From positions 1 through 19,192 of the forward strand of contig JAJZLX010000546.1 of NCBI GenBank assembly GCA_021850555.1: DNA of 19,192 bases, written 5' to 3'. The position numbers were made by a program, and so were the translations under genes. The number at the start of each line of letters is the position of its first letter. The stretch's first letter is position 1. Under the pieces are notes generated by a model. The model was not told the origin of the DNA and did no database searches. It worked only from the letters and a program-made list of their open reading frames with translations. Source of the DNA: Pseudomonadota bacterium. Lineage in GTDB: Bacteria; Pseudomonadota; Gammaproteobacteria; Steroidobacterales; Steroidobacteraceae. This document shows, piece by piece, positions 1-6,907 of the stretch.

Positions 1-1
1 G

Positions 2-85
2 GAGGTCAAGACCCGGCTGACTGCGGTCGAAGGCGGGCTCACCGAGGTCAAGACCCGGCTGACCGCGGTCGAAGGCGGGCTCACC
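2..85 (+). repeat. two tandem 42-bp repeats encoding 14-residue coiled-coil units
   Basis: Positions 2-43 and 44-85 are nearly identical 42-bp units, each encoding EVKTRLTAVEGGLT. The same unit occurs twice more at 655-738 inside the next paralogue, so two neighbouring genes share repeat DNA. Since 42 bp equals two heptads, copy-number change keeps both frame and coiled-coil register. Confidence 0.8.
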
Positions 86-370
86 GAGGTCAAGACCCAG
101 GTCGCGGGCTTCGAACTGCGGGCGTTCGCCGTGGAGAGCCGGCTGGAGAAGGTGGAGAGTCGGCTGGAGAAGGTGGAGAGCCGGCTGGAAGGGGTTGAGG
201 CTGACGTATCCGGCATCAAGATCGACCTGTCGGCCGTCAAAGCACAACTGCCCTATCTGGCGGCCAAGTCCGATGTGAGCGAGGCGAAGGCATCGATCAT
301 TCAATGGATGGTCGGCACGACCATCACCGTGGCCGCGCTTGCCTTCGCGATTGCAAAGTTCGTTCACTAG
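2..370 (+). CDS. coiled-coil protein with C-terminal membrane anchor (5' partial)
   Basis: The reading frame is open from the window edge, so the true start lies upstream; the GTG at 131 is only an internal codon. The visible 122 residues begin with two 14-residue units of the type EVKTRLTAVEGGLT, then heptads of the type ESRLEKV, giving a hydrophobic heptad pattern typical of a long parallel coiled coil. Near the C terminus a hydrophobic segment (WMVGTTITVAALAFAIAKF) is followed by only two residues before the stop, which suggests a tail-anchored protein with the coiled coil on the cytoplasmic side. It is a close paralogue of the gene at 613. Its biochemical role is not recognised; a scaffold, or an XhlA-like or DUF1640-like membrane-tethered rod, is possible, but no family is assigned with confidence. 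Confidence 0.75.
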   Translation, partial: EVKTRLTAVEGGLTEVKTRLTAVEGGLTEVKTQVAGFELRAFAVESRLEKVESRLEKVESRLEGVEADVSGIKIDLSAVKAQLPYLAAKSDVSEAKASIIQWMVGTTITVAALAFAIAKFVH

Positions 371-552
371 CCTGCGGGCGTTGTATTCCGGTGTGCCCAA
401 GGCGGGCGGGATCGACGCCAACGTGGCCGAATCCCAGTTGATCGCTGGCTGCTACGCCATATGACACGTATCAAACGGCGTCAAAAGTCCTGCGGAATAG
501 ATCCGCGCATGCTGGACAAAATTGGCCGGATTGACTGGATTTGCGGTATGTT

Positions 553-571
553 CCACGCGCAAGCCGCGTGG
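553..571. other. perfect inverted repeat upstream of the second coiled-coil gene
   Basis: CCACGCG and CGCGTGG (7-bp arms) flank the 5-base spacer CAAGC, ending 41 bp before the ATG at 613. It could be a protein-binding dyad or an RNA hairpin in the leader. It lies in the 242-bp gap 371-612, in which no gene is convincing. Confidence 0.4.
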
Positions 572-612
572 TTCAATGTCACTCAACGATGCTGACGTGT
601 GCGAGAGACATC

Positions 613-1164
613 ATGCAGGTCGAAGACAGTGGACGTGATCCCTCGGAGCTCGGTGAGGTCAAGACCCGGCTGACCGCGGTCGAGGGCGGGCTCACCGAGG
701 TCAAGACCCGGCTGATCACGGTCGAGGGTGGGCTCATCGAGGTCAAGAGCCAGGTCGCGGGCCTGGAGCTCCGGGTGTCCAACGTGGAAAACCGGCTGGA
801 GAAGGTCGAGTGCCGGCTGGAGCGGGTTGAGGGTCGGCTGGAGCGGGTTGAGGGTCGGCTGGAGCGGGTTGAGGGTCGGCTGACCGGGGTGCAGACCGGC
901 ATGGCCCGGATCGAAACCGACATCTCCGCGCTCAAGCAACGCATGGGGACTGTCGAGGTGGACCTGCGGGAGCTTCGTTACACCATCGACAAGCGATTCG
1001 ATGCGCAGGATGGCAGGCTCGATGCCAAGTTCACCGCCGTGGATGCGAAGTTCATCGCCATGGATGTGAAGTTCACCCGCCTGTTCGTGTCGCTGATCGC
1101 GATCGGCGCGGGCTCTTTGATCACTTTGCTCGGGACCTTGCTCAAGCTGTTGCATCTGCTTTAG
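613..1164 (+). CDS. coiled-coil protein with C-terminal membrane anchor
   Basis: This encodes 183 residues. The ATG at 613 is preferred over the upstream in-frame codon at 541 because it gives an N terminus MQVE that matches the third family member at 2704. After about 14 residues come two 14-residue EVKTRL-type units, then heptads with three exact DNA-level ERVEGRL copies (820-882), then a second coiled segment with DAKFTAVDAKF-type repeats. A C-terminal hydrophobic stretch (LFVSLIAIGAGSLITLLGTLLKLL) ends at the stop. The topology looks like a long cytoplasmic rod anchored by its C terminus. The gene is a tandem paralogue of the partial gene at 2-370. No catalytic motif is visible and the function is unknown. 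Confidence 0.8.
   Translation: MQVEDSGRDPSELGEVKTRLTAVEGGLTEVKTRLITVEGGLIEVKSQVAGLELRVSNVENRLEKVECRLERVEGRLERVEGRLERVEGRLTGVQTGMARIETDISALKQRMGTVEVDLRELRYTIDKRFDAQDGRLDAKFTAVDAKFIAMDVKFTRLFVSLIAIGAGSLITLLGTLLKLLHLL
655..738 (+). repeat. two tandem 42-bp coiled-coil repeats shared with the upstream paralogue
   Basis: Units at 655-696 and 697-738 each encode a 14-residue EVKTRL...VEGGL module and are almost the same DNA as the two units at 2-85. The high identity between genes makes unequal recombination or gene conversion likely. Confidence 0.75.
820..882 (+). repeat. three identical tandem 21-bp repeats, one heptad each
   Basis: The unit GAGCGGGTTGAGGGTCGGCT plus a final G occurs three times without a mismatch at 820-840, 841-861 and 862-882. 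Each unit encodes one coiled-coil heptad (ERVEGRL). Exact identity at synonymous positions implies recent expansion by slippage or unequal crossing-over. Confidence 0.9.
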
Positions 1165-1209
1165 CGGCCGCTCTCGCAAGTGTGCGGGCGCGGCGGTCCC
1201 CGCCCCGCG

Positions 1210-2412
1210 CTACTTGCGCGCGCCCTGTCCCGGCTTGGGTGAGCCGTGCAGCGCGAGCCATCGCAGAATGTCCACCCGGCGGATGAGGCCAATGACGCGG
1301 CCGTTCTCGAGGATCGGCAGCTGGTTGAAGTCGCGTTGCGCCAAGACATTCAGTACGTCGAGCACGTCGTCTGCCGACCGCGCCCCCACGAGCTGCTCCG
1401 CCGGCCTCATGGCATCGCGCACGGTCATCGTGCGGCGCTGCTCCGGGGAGAGGCGCTCGATGTCCCGCTGAAACACCATTCCGAGCAGCCGCTCGTCGCT
1501 GTCCACGACGGGGAAGGCGCGCTGGTCGCTGCGCAGCATATACCCTTCGATGAGCGTATCGAGCGGCACCTGCGGCGGCACCACCTCGAAATGCACGAGC
1601 ATGAGGCGTGAGACCGGCACATCCTGGAGCATCTCCCGCGTGAGCAGCTGGCGGTAGCTCATCAGCGCGGCATTGTTCAGGAACCAGCCGATGAAGGCGA
1701 GCCAGATGCCGTTGAGGAGTCCGCCGCCGAAGAACGGTACCGAGAGCCCGAGCACCATGGCGATGCCGGCGCCGATCAGCAGCCACGCGAAGCCCTGTCC
1801 GATCGCCGAGGCCCAGCGGGTGGCGCGGCGCAGGTCGTGCGTGGCGCCCCACATGAGGGCGCGCAGCACCCGGCCGCCATCGAGCGGGAAGGCCGGAACG
1901 AGGTTGAAGACCGCGAGCACGATGTTGATCTGGCCGAGCCACAAGAGCAAGGTGCGTCCGGGGTCGAGCCCGGCGAGCAGGTGCTGCACGCGCGTGATGC
2001 TCGCAAGGTCGGCGGCCGGCGTACCGGCGCTGGCGGCGAGCAGACAGAGGATGCCGATGGCGAGACTGGTGAGCGGCCCGACGATCGCCATCCACAGCTC
2101 CGCCGGCCAGCGCCCCGGCTCGTGCTCGATTTGCGCCATGCCGCCGAACACGAACAGTGTGATGCGTTTGATCTCGATGCCGTTCATGCGGCCCACCAGG
2201 GAGTGGGAGAGCTCGTGAGCGAGAACCGAGGCGAAGAACAGCAGCGCGGCGGCGAAGGCGGTGAGCCAGGCGGTCGTGGCGCTCCACTGCGGGTGCCATT
2301 GCGGGAACAGGCCGGAAGCGAGACCGGTGGTGATCAGCACGAAAATGATGAGCAGGCTCCAATCGACGGTGATGTCGATGCCGGCAATACGCATCAGGTG
2401 AAGACCACGCAT
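1210..2412 (-). CDS. site-2-protease-like membrane metalloprotease (peptidase M50) with two CBS domains
   Basis: This encodes 400 residues from the ATG at 2412, which gives the usual family opening RIAGIDITVDWSLL; an in-frame TTG further out at 2487 is less likely. Transmembrane segments surround the zinc motif HELSH (H66, E67, H70), and the third ligand lies in FNLVPAFPLDGG (D178), both hallmarks of M50 rhomboid-fold-independent intramembrane proteases. The C-terminal third, about residues 265-320 and 328-387, is a CBS pair, which in this subfamily is expected to bind adenine nucleotides and gate the protease. Such enzymes cleave transmembrane substrates such as anti-sigma factors; the substrate here is unknown. 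The gene is inserted, in opposite orientation, between members of the coiled-coil family. No Shine-Dalgarno is visible before the chosen start. Confidence 0.93.
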   Translation of the reverse strand: MRGLHLMRIAGIDITVDWSLLIIFVLITTGLASGLFPQWHPQWSATTAWLTAFAAALLFFASVLAHELSHSLVGRMNGIEIKRITLFVFGGMAQIEHEPGRWPAELWMAIVGPLTSLAIGILCLLAASAGTPAADLASITRVQHLLAGLDPGRTLLLWLGQINIVLAVFNLVPAFPLDGGRVLRALMWGATHDLRRATRWASAIGQGFAWLLIGAGIAMVLGLSVPFFGGGLLNGIWLAFIGWFLNNAALMSYRQLLTREMLQDVPVSRLMLVHFEVVPPQVPLDTLIEGYMLRSDQRAFPVVDSDERLLGMVFQRDIERLSPEQRRTMTVRDAMRPAEQLVGARSADDVLDVLNVLAQRDFNQLPILENGRVIGLIRRVDILRWLALHGSPKPGQGARK

Positions 2413-2426
2413 AGAAGGCAATTGTA
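2413..2426 (-). promoter_or_regulatory. possible -10 box placing transcription start at or near the protease ATG
   Basis: On the - strand TACAAT (2426-2421) lies 8 bases before the ATG at 2412, and no Shine-Dalgarno intervenes. If it is a genuine -10 box, the mRNA would start at about the ATG and be leaderless. The -35 region is poor, so this is only a candidate. Confidence 0.3.
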
Positions 2427-2703
2427 GCAGTCTGTGATCTGCGACGCTAACTTGGCTCGACGGGATGAGCGCCGTTTCGGCTTTCAACGGATTTGCGACG
2501 TCATGACTTACGTCGATGACGCACGCCGGAGACGCGTTGAAACAGCTGCGAAAAGAGTCTACAACCGGTCCTTGGCAGATTCATTCGAATTGCCTGGATT
2601 TCAGACTGTGGCGGGGTTGCATCTCGTGACACGGGTCAGGTGATCCGATGACTCGCCGCAGTGCTCGTTGTCGATAGTGATTGGCGTCACCAGGAGAGCG
2701 TAC

Positions 2704-3150
2704 ATGCAAGTCGAAGCCGATCGAGACCGTGGTCAGTCCGGGCGCCAGAGCCTGCAGGCCCGGATGGCGCAGATGGAGTCAGGAGTCAACGATCTCACTA
2801 TTCAGCTGGCGACGCTGATGGCCCGGTTGGCGGGGGTCGAGTCGGACCTCGTCGCACTCAAGACGGGCGTTGCAATCGTCGAGACGCGCTTGACCGGGAT
2901 CGAGAACCGGCAGCGGCACGCGGAGAGCCGGCGGGAGCGGATCGAAAGCCGCTTCTCGGATTTCGATTTCGGGGTGGACCGGGTGCAGTCGGACGTGGTG
3001 ACCCTCAAGGACCGTGTGCGCTGTGTGGAGCTCGACCTGCGTGAGCTGTCCGGCACCTTGTCGAGAGGCGCAAGGCCGGGCGGGGACAGCGACACGCTCG
3101 ATCCATTGAGCCACGCGGTCAGCCGCGCCGTGGGCTTCAAGAGCAGTTGA
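2704..3150 (+). CDS. coiled-coil protein without membrane anchor, third family member
   Basis: This encodes 148 residues. The ATG at 2704 is supported by AGGAG at 2692-2696 with a 7-base spacer and by the N terminus MQVE shared with the gene at 613; the longer frame from 2668 has no such support. Residues about 15-120 form a heptad-rich coiled coil (LARLAGVESDLVALKTGV, VETRLTGIENRQ, RERIESRFSDF), and the segment VRCVELDLRELSGTL resembles VEVDLRELRYTI of the 613 protein. The C terminus is polar and has no transmembrane helix, so this paralogue is probably soluble and could pair with the anchored members. The repeats here have diverged at DNA level. Its function is unknown. Confidence 0.75.
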   Translation: MQVEADRDRGQSGRQSLQARMAQMESGVNDLTIQLATLMARLAGVESDLVALKTGVAIVETRLTGIENRQRHAESRRERIESRFSDFDFGVDRVQSDVVTLKDRVRCVELDLRELSGTLSRGARPGGDSDTLDPLSHAVSRAVGFKSS

Positions 3151-3166
3151 GGCGCCGGCGGGCGCC
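3151..3166. terminator. GC-rich inverted repeat between convergent genes
   Basis: GGCGCC, a GGCG spacer and GGCGCC occupy the 24-bp gap between the coiled-coil gene (stop at 3150) and hipA (stop at 3175). It may serve as a bidirectional hairpin, though there is no T-run on either side. Confidence 0.35.
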
Positions 3167-3174
3167 GCGGGCGC

Positions 3175-4536
3175 TCACTGCCGGGGCGGGGCCGGGCGTT
3201 GCGGGTGGCGGGTCTCTTGGTCCGCCTCGTGCAAGGGAAATTCGAGCCGCAGTGCCGAGCGGATCTGATCGAGGTGTGCGGGTTGCACTCCGGCCTGCTG
3301 CGCATACTGCGGCCAGCGCTGCGCCACTGCCCGGATGTCATCGAGAATCGCCTCGGCGCGGCCGCGCTTGAGGCCCGCGGTCGCGGCGCAGGCGCGAAAA
3401 TCCTCGACCGTGAACCGGTCCTGCTTGCCATTGAGGGTCATCTGGTGATGGCAGGTCCAGCGCCCTTGCGGGTTGTACGCGTACGTCACATCGAAGGCGG
3501 GGGCGAGCGACCATTCCCCTTGTGGGTCCATGAGGAAGGCGATGTTCTTCACATGGTCGTCCTGGTTGCGGGCGACGACGTTGAAGACCATGCGGCGAAA
3601 TTGCTGCTCGACGGCATTGATCGGCAGACCCAGCCGTCGGATGACCTCGAAGGCCTGCTCGTAGGAGTGCGCGCCTGCGGCATTGAAGTCGAGGTGCGCG
3701 AGCGCGGCGAGGGATTGCATGTGCAGCTTGCCGCCCTCTGCGGTTCGATCGAAGCGGCGGGTCATGAAATGCCGCCGCCCGCCTTCCTCGAGCAGCCGGC
3801 ACTCGGCCATCTCGATGCCGGCGTCCCGGGCCATCAGCGAGTAGGCGTATTCGATCACGGTGTAGCCCTTGGGATCCTCGAGCTCCTTGTCGCGGTTGCC
3901 GCTGACTCCGTCGAACTTCAGCAGCCAGTACCCGAAGCCGGCGGGGGCGGTCACCTGGCCCGAGCGGACCTCGTTGGTCTCGGGGTTCCACGCGATGATC
4001 GCCTTGGCGCGCGCCCCGCCGGCGGAGGTGCCGACGCGCAGGATGTCCTGCAGGGAGCCATTGCGATCCCCCGGGGCGAAGGAGCCGTGAAGCGCGTTGC
4101 GGTGGGTGAGCACCTCGGATGCCAGCGCGACGAGCGCTTCCACCTGGATTTTCGTTGAGCGCCGAGGTCCCGGGCCCAGGGCGGGGGCGAACTCGAGAGC
4201 GCCCATGCCGCGCCTGCCGATGTAGCAGAGCCGCTCGACGGCATTGAAATTCTCGGGCGTGCGGCCCTGGGTGGCGAGCCAGGCGTTGATCAGGGCGTTG
4301 CCGAATCTGTCGGGGAGCGAGTCGGCGAGCAGTCCGGGCAGGCCGTGGAAAGAGAGTCGGGACAGCGCCGGGAAGAGATGGATTCGCGAAGAGAGCGGCA
4401 TCACGAGCGGCGAGACCTCGATGCCGCTGCGCGCGAAATCAGGGTCATACTGGAATGCCGCGACCTCGGCGTCCTCGCCCAAGGAGACCGCGGCGATCCG
4501 CCGGCCCCAGAGCCTGACTTCGGCGATCGTCGGCAT
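3175..4536 (-). CDS. hipA: HipA-family serine/threonine kinase toxin
   Basis: This encodes 453 residues, close to the usual HipA length. HipA is a kinase that stalls growth by phosphorylating a translation component (glutamyl-tRNA synthetase in E. coli; the target here is not known). The key residues keep the E. coli spacing: the activation-loop serine S171 lies 7 residues before the lysine K178 (TSAGGARAK), the catalytic D326 lies 5 before N331 (NQDDHVKN), and the metal-binding D349 lies 23 after D326 (LAPAFDV). MTRRFDR at 258-264 is also typical. The N-terminal subdomain (residues 1-120) is present. The gene starts 3 bases after the hipB stop, so the two are translationally linked. It looks intact and active. 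The C-terminal tail is rich in Pro, Arg and Gln. Confidence 0.95.
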   Translation of the reverse strand: MPTIAEVRLWGRRIAAVSLGEDAEVAAFQYDPDFARSGIEVSPLVMPLSSRIHLFPALSRLSFHGLPGLLADSLPDRFGNALINAWLATQGRTPENFNAVERLCYIGRRGMGALEFAPALGPGPRRSTKIQVEALVALASEVLTHRNALHGSFAPGDRNGSLQDILRVGTSAGGARAKAIIAWNPETNEVRSGQVTAPAGFGYWLLKFDGVSGNRDKELEDPKGYTVIEYAYSLMARDAGIEMAECRLLEEGGRRHFMTRRFDRTAEGGKLHMQSLAALAHLDFNAAGAHSYEQAFEVIRRLGLPINAVEQQFRRMVFNVVARNQDDHVKNIAFLMDPQGEWSLAPAFDVTYAYNPQGRWTCHHQMTLNGKQDRFTVEDFRACAATAGLKRGRAEAILDDIRAVAQRWPQYAQQAGVQPAHLDQIRSALRLEFPLHEADQETRHPQRPAPPRQ

Positions 4537-4539
4537 GGG

Positions 4540-4977
4540 TCAGGTTTTCCGTTTGATCCGGCGCGGACCCTGTGCGCGCGGCGGGCTTTGGGGGGCCTGG
4601 GCGCCCCATGCCCAGGCTCTGGCGGCGGCCGTTGCCGGTGCCGTGGAGACGGCCTCGGGGGCCGGGCGCTGCTCGCGCGGGTGGGAAACCCGTCGGCGCT
4701 GTTTGCCGCGCAGCTTGAGCTGCGCGATCGGGCTCGGCGGCAGCTCTGGGACGAGCCGCTCGAGCCCCTCGAGGATCTTCAGCGCCCGCAGCACACGGAC
4801 GAGTGTCACGAGCTCGGCGCCGCGGCCGCTTTCCATCCGCTCGAGGGTGCGCTTGCCGATCGCCGCCTGCTCGGCGAGCTCGGCCTGGGTCAGGCTCGCC
4901 TCGATGCGCAACCGCGCGATGCGCTCCCCAAGCACCTGCAGCACGGCAGGATCAGTGAGCTCGGATGTGATACGCAT
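4540..4977 (-). CDS. hipB: HipB-like antitoxin and autorepressor (Xre-type helix-turn-helix)
   Basis: This encodes 145 residues. Residues about 14-70 form a Cro/CI-type helix-turn-helix (LRIEASLTQAELAEQAAIGKRTLERMESGRG). The remainder is a low-complexity Pro/Ala/Arg-rich tail ending RRIKRKT, which makes the protein longer than E. coli HipB (88 residues). It precedes hipA with a 3-base gap, the usual antitoxin-first order. By family it should bind HipA and repress its own promoter, and the four palindromes just upstream fit that role. The GGTGA Shine-Dalgarno, 3 bases from the ATG, lies inside the nearest palindrome, so bound repressor would cover the translation start region of the DNA. Confidence 0.88.
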   Translation of the reverse strand: MRITSELTDPAVLQVLGERIARLRIEASLTQAELAEQAAIGKRTLERMESGRGAELVTLVRVLRALKILEGLERLVPELPPSPIAQLKLRGKQRRRVSHPREQRPAPEAVSTAPATAAARAWAWGAQAPQSPPRAQGPRRIKRKT

Positions 4978-4980
4978 AAG

Positions 4981-4997
4981 TCACCGTATATGACGAG
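4981..4997. promoter_or_regulatory. hipBA operator O1
   Basis: TCACCGTATATGACGAG is one of four copies of an imperfect palindrome with consensus TTCGTCATATACGGCGAA. It overlaps the Shine-Dalgarno of hipB. Confidence 0.65.
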
Positions 4998-5020
4998 TTA
5001 GTCCGAGAATCTATTAAAAC

Positions 5021-5037
5021 TCGCCGTATATGACGAA
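5021..5037. promoter_or_regulatory. hipBA operator O2
   Basis: TCGCCGTATATGACGAA matches O1 at 14 of 17 positions or better and is displaced by exactly 40 bp. It lies in the probable promoter region of hipBA. Confidence 0.7.
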
Positions 5038-5065
5038 ATATATCAAACATTCTGTGTTTTTGCAA

Positions 5066-5083
5066 TTCGTCATAAATAACGAA
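5066..5083. promoter_or_regulatory. hipBA operator O3
   Basis: TTCGTCATAAATAACGAA is a palindrome of the same family in an AT-rich stretch, centred about 45 bp from O2. Confidence 0.65.
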
Positions 5084-5105
5084 TAAAGGAAATTTATTCC
5101 AATAA

Positions 5106-5123
5106 TTCGTCAAATATGGCGAA
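5106..5123. promoter_or_regulatory. hipBA operator O4
   Basis: TTCGTCAAATATGGCGAA is the outermost copy, exactly 40 bp from O3. E. coli hipBA also has several operators that are looped or bent by HipB, so multiple sites are expected for a HipB-type repressor. Confidence 0.65.
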
Positions 5124-5199
5124 ATCAATAAACCGTATTTCAGCGCCGCTCAGGCGCCGGCGTGTCACGATGCGGCTCCGGTCCCCTGCGGCCGCCGGC

Positions 5200-5219
5200 G
5201 TAGCCGTTCGGGCGGCTAC
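5200..5219 (-). terminator. hairpin downstream of the polysaccharide deacetylase gene
   Basis: GTAGCCG and CGGCTAC enclose a 6-base loop about 50 bases past the deacetylase stop. There is no adjacent T-run, so termination is only suggested. Confidence 0.35.
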
Positions 5220-5269
5220 AGCTTTCGGCAACCGTTGCCAAGGATCTCGTGCTCCTCGGCAAAGCCGTG

Positions 5270-6199
5270 TCAGAGAGCGACCGTCGTCTCTTGCAGGTTG
5301 AGCAGGCCGCGCGCGTGCAGGACCTCACGCATCGGGGCGAAGGGAAACTCCTGAAGGAGGCGGCCGAGGCGCCGCTCGCAGCGATCGAGATTGGTGTAGT
5401 GGCGCAAGCGCGAGAGCGTGCCGACGCGGATGCGGGGCTGGCCGGGATCGATCTCCCACGGATGCAGGTAGAACGGAAACGGCCGCCGCCGGGCGTTGAT
5501 CTGCCTCAGGCCCGCCCGCGTCAGCCAGTACGGAAAGATCCGGAAATACCCGCCTCCACAGATGGGGACCTTCATCCCCATGAACTGCGCCGGCACCATG
5601 GGGAATTCCACCAGGGTGCGCCCCGAGGGCGCCGCGACGCGTCCCGGATCCGGTGAGGCATCGGGGATGCCGTAGCGGTCGTGCCGGATGGGAAAGATCG
5701 AGGAATCGTAGGCGAAGCCCAGATCGATCAGCGTATCGAGCGCCCACAGCGTGGAGCGGACCACCGAGAAGCTGGCCGCGCGATATCCCAGGACCGGCGC
5801 CCCGATCGCCTGCTCGAGGAGCGTCTTGGCGCGCGCGGTCTCCTCGCGGAACTCCTCGGGGCTTTGCCGGTAGATGAGCTGGTGGGAGAAGCCATGGCAG
5901 GCGACCTCGTGGCCGCAGTTGGCGATCCGCCGCACCAGCGCCGGGTAGCGCTCGGCCACCCAGCCGAGCACGAAGAACGTTCCCCGGATTTCCCTGGATG
6001 CAAGCAGCGCCAGCAGACGCTCCGTATTGCGCTCCACACGGCATTCGCGTGTGGCCCAGCTGTCCCGCGAGACCGCGGAGGCCAATGCCGCGACGTGAAA
6101 ATAATCCTCCACGTCGACCGTGAAAGCATTGACCGGCCTGGTGCCGGCGCTCGCAAAGGGCGCCTGGGACCGGGTCAGGCTTTGGGGATCTGCCACCAT
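5270..6199 (-). CDS. XrtA/PEP-CTERM-associated polysaccharide deacetylase (NodB fold)
   Basis: This encodes 309 residues. The NodB metal-dependent deacetylase motifs appear in order: TVDVEDYF (D29, D32), the zinc-ligand motif HGFSH (H102, H106), the RAASFS motif (R140), and FYLHPWE (H246). The phrases NAFTVDVEDYFHV, YDSSIFPIRHDRYGIPD and GGGYFRIFPYWL are typical of the deacetylase that accompanies exosortase XrtA in exopolysaccharide clusters. It probably removes acetyl groups from an N-acetylated exopolysaccharide during export or maturation. The start gives a 23-residue lead before the domain; no strong Shine-Dalgarno is visible, so the true start may be slightly downstream. The gene lies directly downstream of five PEP-CTERM genes but behind a strong terminator, so it likely has its own promoter. 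Confidence 0.92.
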   Translation of the reverse strand: MVADPQSLTRSQAPFASAGTRPVNAFTVDVEDYFHVAALASAVSRDSWATRECRVERNTERLLALLASREIRGTFFVLGWVAERYPALVRRIANCGHEVACHGFSHQLIYRQSPEEFREETARAKTLLEQAIGAPVLGYRAASFSVVRSTLWALDTLIDLGFAYDSSIFPIRHDRYGIPDASPDPGRVAAPSGRTLVEFPMVPAQFMGMKVPICGGGYFRIFPYWLTRAGLRQINARRRPFPFYLHPWEIDPGQPRIRVGTLSRLRHYTNLDRCERRLGRLLQEFPFAPMREVLHARGLLNLQETTVAL

Positions 6200-6244
6200 T
6201 CATTCACTGTAGCGGATCCGGCTAGAGTCCGCGCGTGTCGCTTC

Positions 6245-6276
6245 AAAAAAAGAACGGCCCCTCGAGGGGGCCGTTC
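6245..6276 (-). terminator. Rho-independent terminator of the NYGNQG-repeat PEP-CTERM gene
   Basis: GAACGGCCCC, loop TCGAG and GGGGCCGTTC (6252-6276) are followed on the - strand by seven T residues (A-run 6245-6251). It lies 39 bases beyond the stop codon at 6315. The core is identical to the terminator at 9991-10015. Confidence 0.93.
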
Positions 6277-6314
6277 TCTGAGACGCCTGAGGGTCCCGGA
6301 CGTGCCGGAATCGC

Positions 6315-6773
6315 TCAGTTCTGGCGGGCGCGGCGGCGGGCGGCGAAGAGGGCGCTACCGAGCAGGCCCGCGGCGAACAGCGCCAGGGTGCCCGGCTCCG
6401 GAACGGTCTGGTGGCCGCAGTTGTTACCCTGGTTGCCGTAGTTGCCCTGGTTACCCTGGTTGCCGTAGTTGCCGTAGTTGCCGTAGTCGCCCTGGTTACC
6501 CTGGTTACCGTAGTTGCCGTAGTCGCCCTGGTTACCCTGGTTGCCGTAGTCGCCCTGGTTACCCTGGTTACCCTGGTTACCGTAGTTGCCCTGGTTACCC
6601 TGGTTACCGTAGTTGCCGTAGTTGCCCTGGTTGCCGTAGTTGGTCGGGCAGGGAGTCGCATGGGCGGGTTGCATGCAAGCCAGCGCGAATGCCCCGATGG
6701 CGGCAAGCGCCAGGGCCTTGAGAGTGACACGAGCCGGTGCCAACTGGGGGACGAATGCGGTAAACGAGCTCAT
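6315..6773 (-). CDS. PEP-CTERM protein with Asn-Tyr-Gly-Asn-Gln-Gly repeats
   Basis: This encodes 152 residues. The ATG at 6773 is chosen because GGAGGT lies 5 bases upstream and a sigma-54 promoter sits inside the longer open frame. A signal peptide (LKALALAAIGAFALA...AHA, cleavage near 39) is followed by Cys, then about 80 residues of almost pure NYGNQG, NQG and DYG repeats, then Cys again, then the sorting tail VPEPGTLALFAAGLLG, a hydrophobic helix and the basic end RRRARQN. By family it should be exported, cleaved at PEP by exosortase XrtA and released to the surface or matrix. The Asn/Gln/Tyr/Gly-rich body resembles matrix-forming or amyloid-prone proteins, but that is inference. It is monocistronic. 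Confidence 0.93.
   Translation of the reverse strand: MSSFTAFVPQLAPARVTLKALALAAIGAFALACMQPAHATPCPTNYGNQGNYGNYGNQGNQGNYGNQGNQGNQGDYGNQGNQGDYGNYGNQGNQGDYGNYGNYGNQGNQGNYGNQGNNCGHQTVPEPGTLALFAAGLLGSALFAARRRARQN
6417..6645 (-). repeat. tandem coding repeats (9-bp and 18-bp multiples, NYGNQG)
   Basis: Degenerate repeats of GTTACCCTGGTTGCCGTA type run through the region, coding on the - strand for NYGNQG, NQG and DYG units. All lengths are multiples of 9 bp, so changes in copy number keep the frame. Confidence 0.9.
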
Positions 6774-6815
6774 CAGAGACCTCCATGCGGGGTGGATCCG
6801 CTGCTGATAGAGCCT

Positions 6816-6832
6816 AAGCAAACCCCATGCCA
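6816..6832 (-). promoter_or_regulatory. sigma-54 (-24/-12) promoter of the NYGNQG-repeat gene
   Basis: Read on the - strand the site is TGGCATGGGGTTTGCTT, a close match to TGGCAC-N5-TTGCW with GG-N10-GC spacing. The GC is about 45 bp from the ATG at 6773. Confidence 0.88.
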
Positions 6833-6907
6833 TGAGCGAAGATCTGCAATGAAAGCAGTGCGTTGTGAGTTTGAAGAATCGCCTGATCGAATCTCGCGAC
6901 CAGGGGA

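Noticed and set aside
371..612. Short protein-like stretch (LRALYSGVPKAGGIDANVAESQ) after the first coiled-coil gene
   Set aside because: Has no start codon or Shine-Dalgarno and is about 30 residues long; could be a remnant but cannot be supported.
1142..2362. - strand open frame of 406 residues overlapping the protease gene
   Set aside because: Out-of-frame, Arg/Ala/His-rich shadow of the site-2 protease gene on the same strand.
2434..2643. Small + strand frame of 69 residues between protease and third coiled-coil gene
   Set aside because: No Shine-Dalgarno, no recognisable motif, overlaps the likely promoter region of the protease gene.
3199..4158. + strand open frame of 319 residues
   Set aside because: Antisense to hipA, whose catalytic residues are all conserved.
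6417..6645. Repeat array considered as a CRISPR or intergenic repeat
   Set aside because: Repeats are contiguous, in multiples of 9 bp, with no unique spacers, and form the body of a PEP-CTERM protein.
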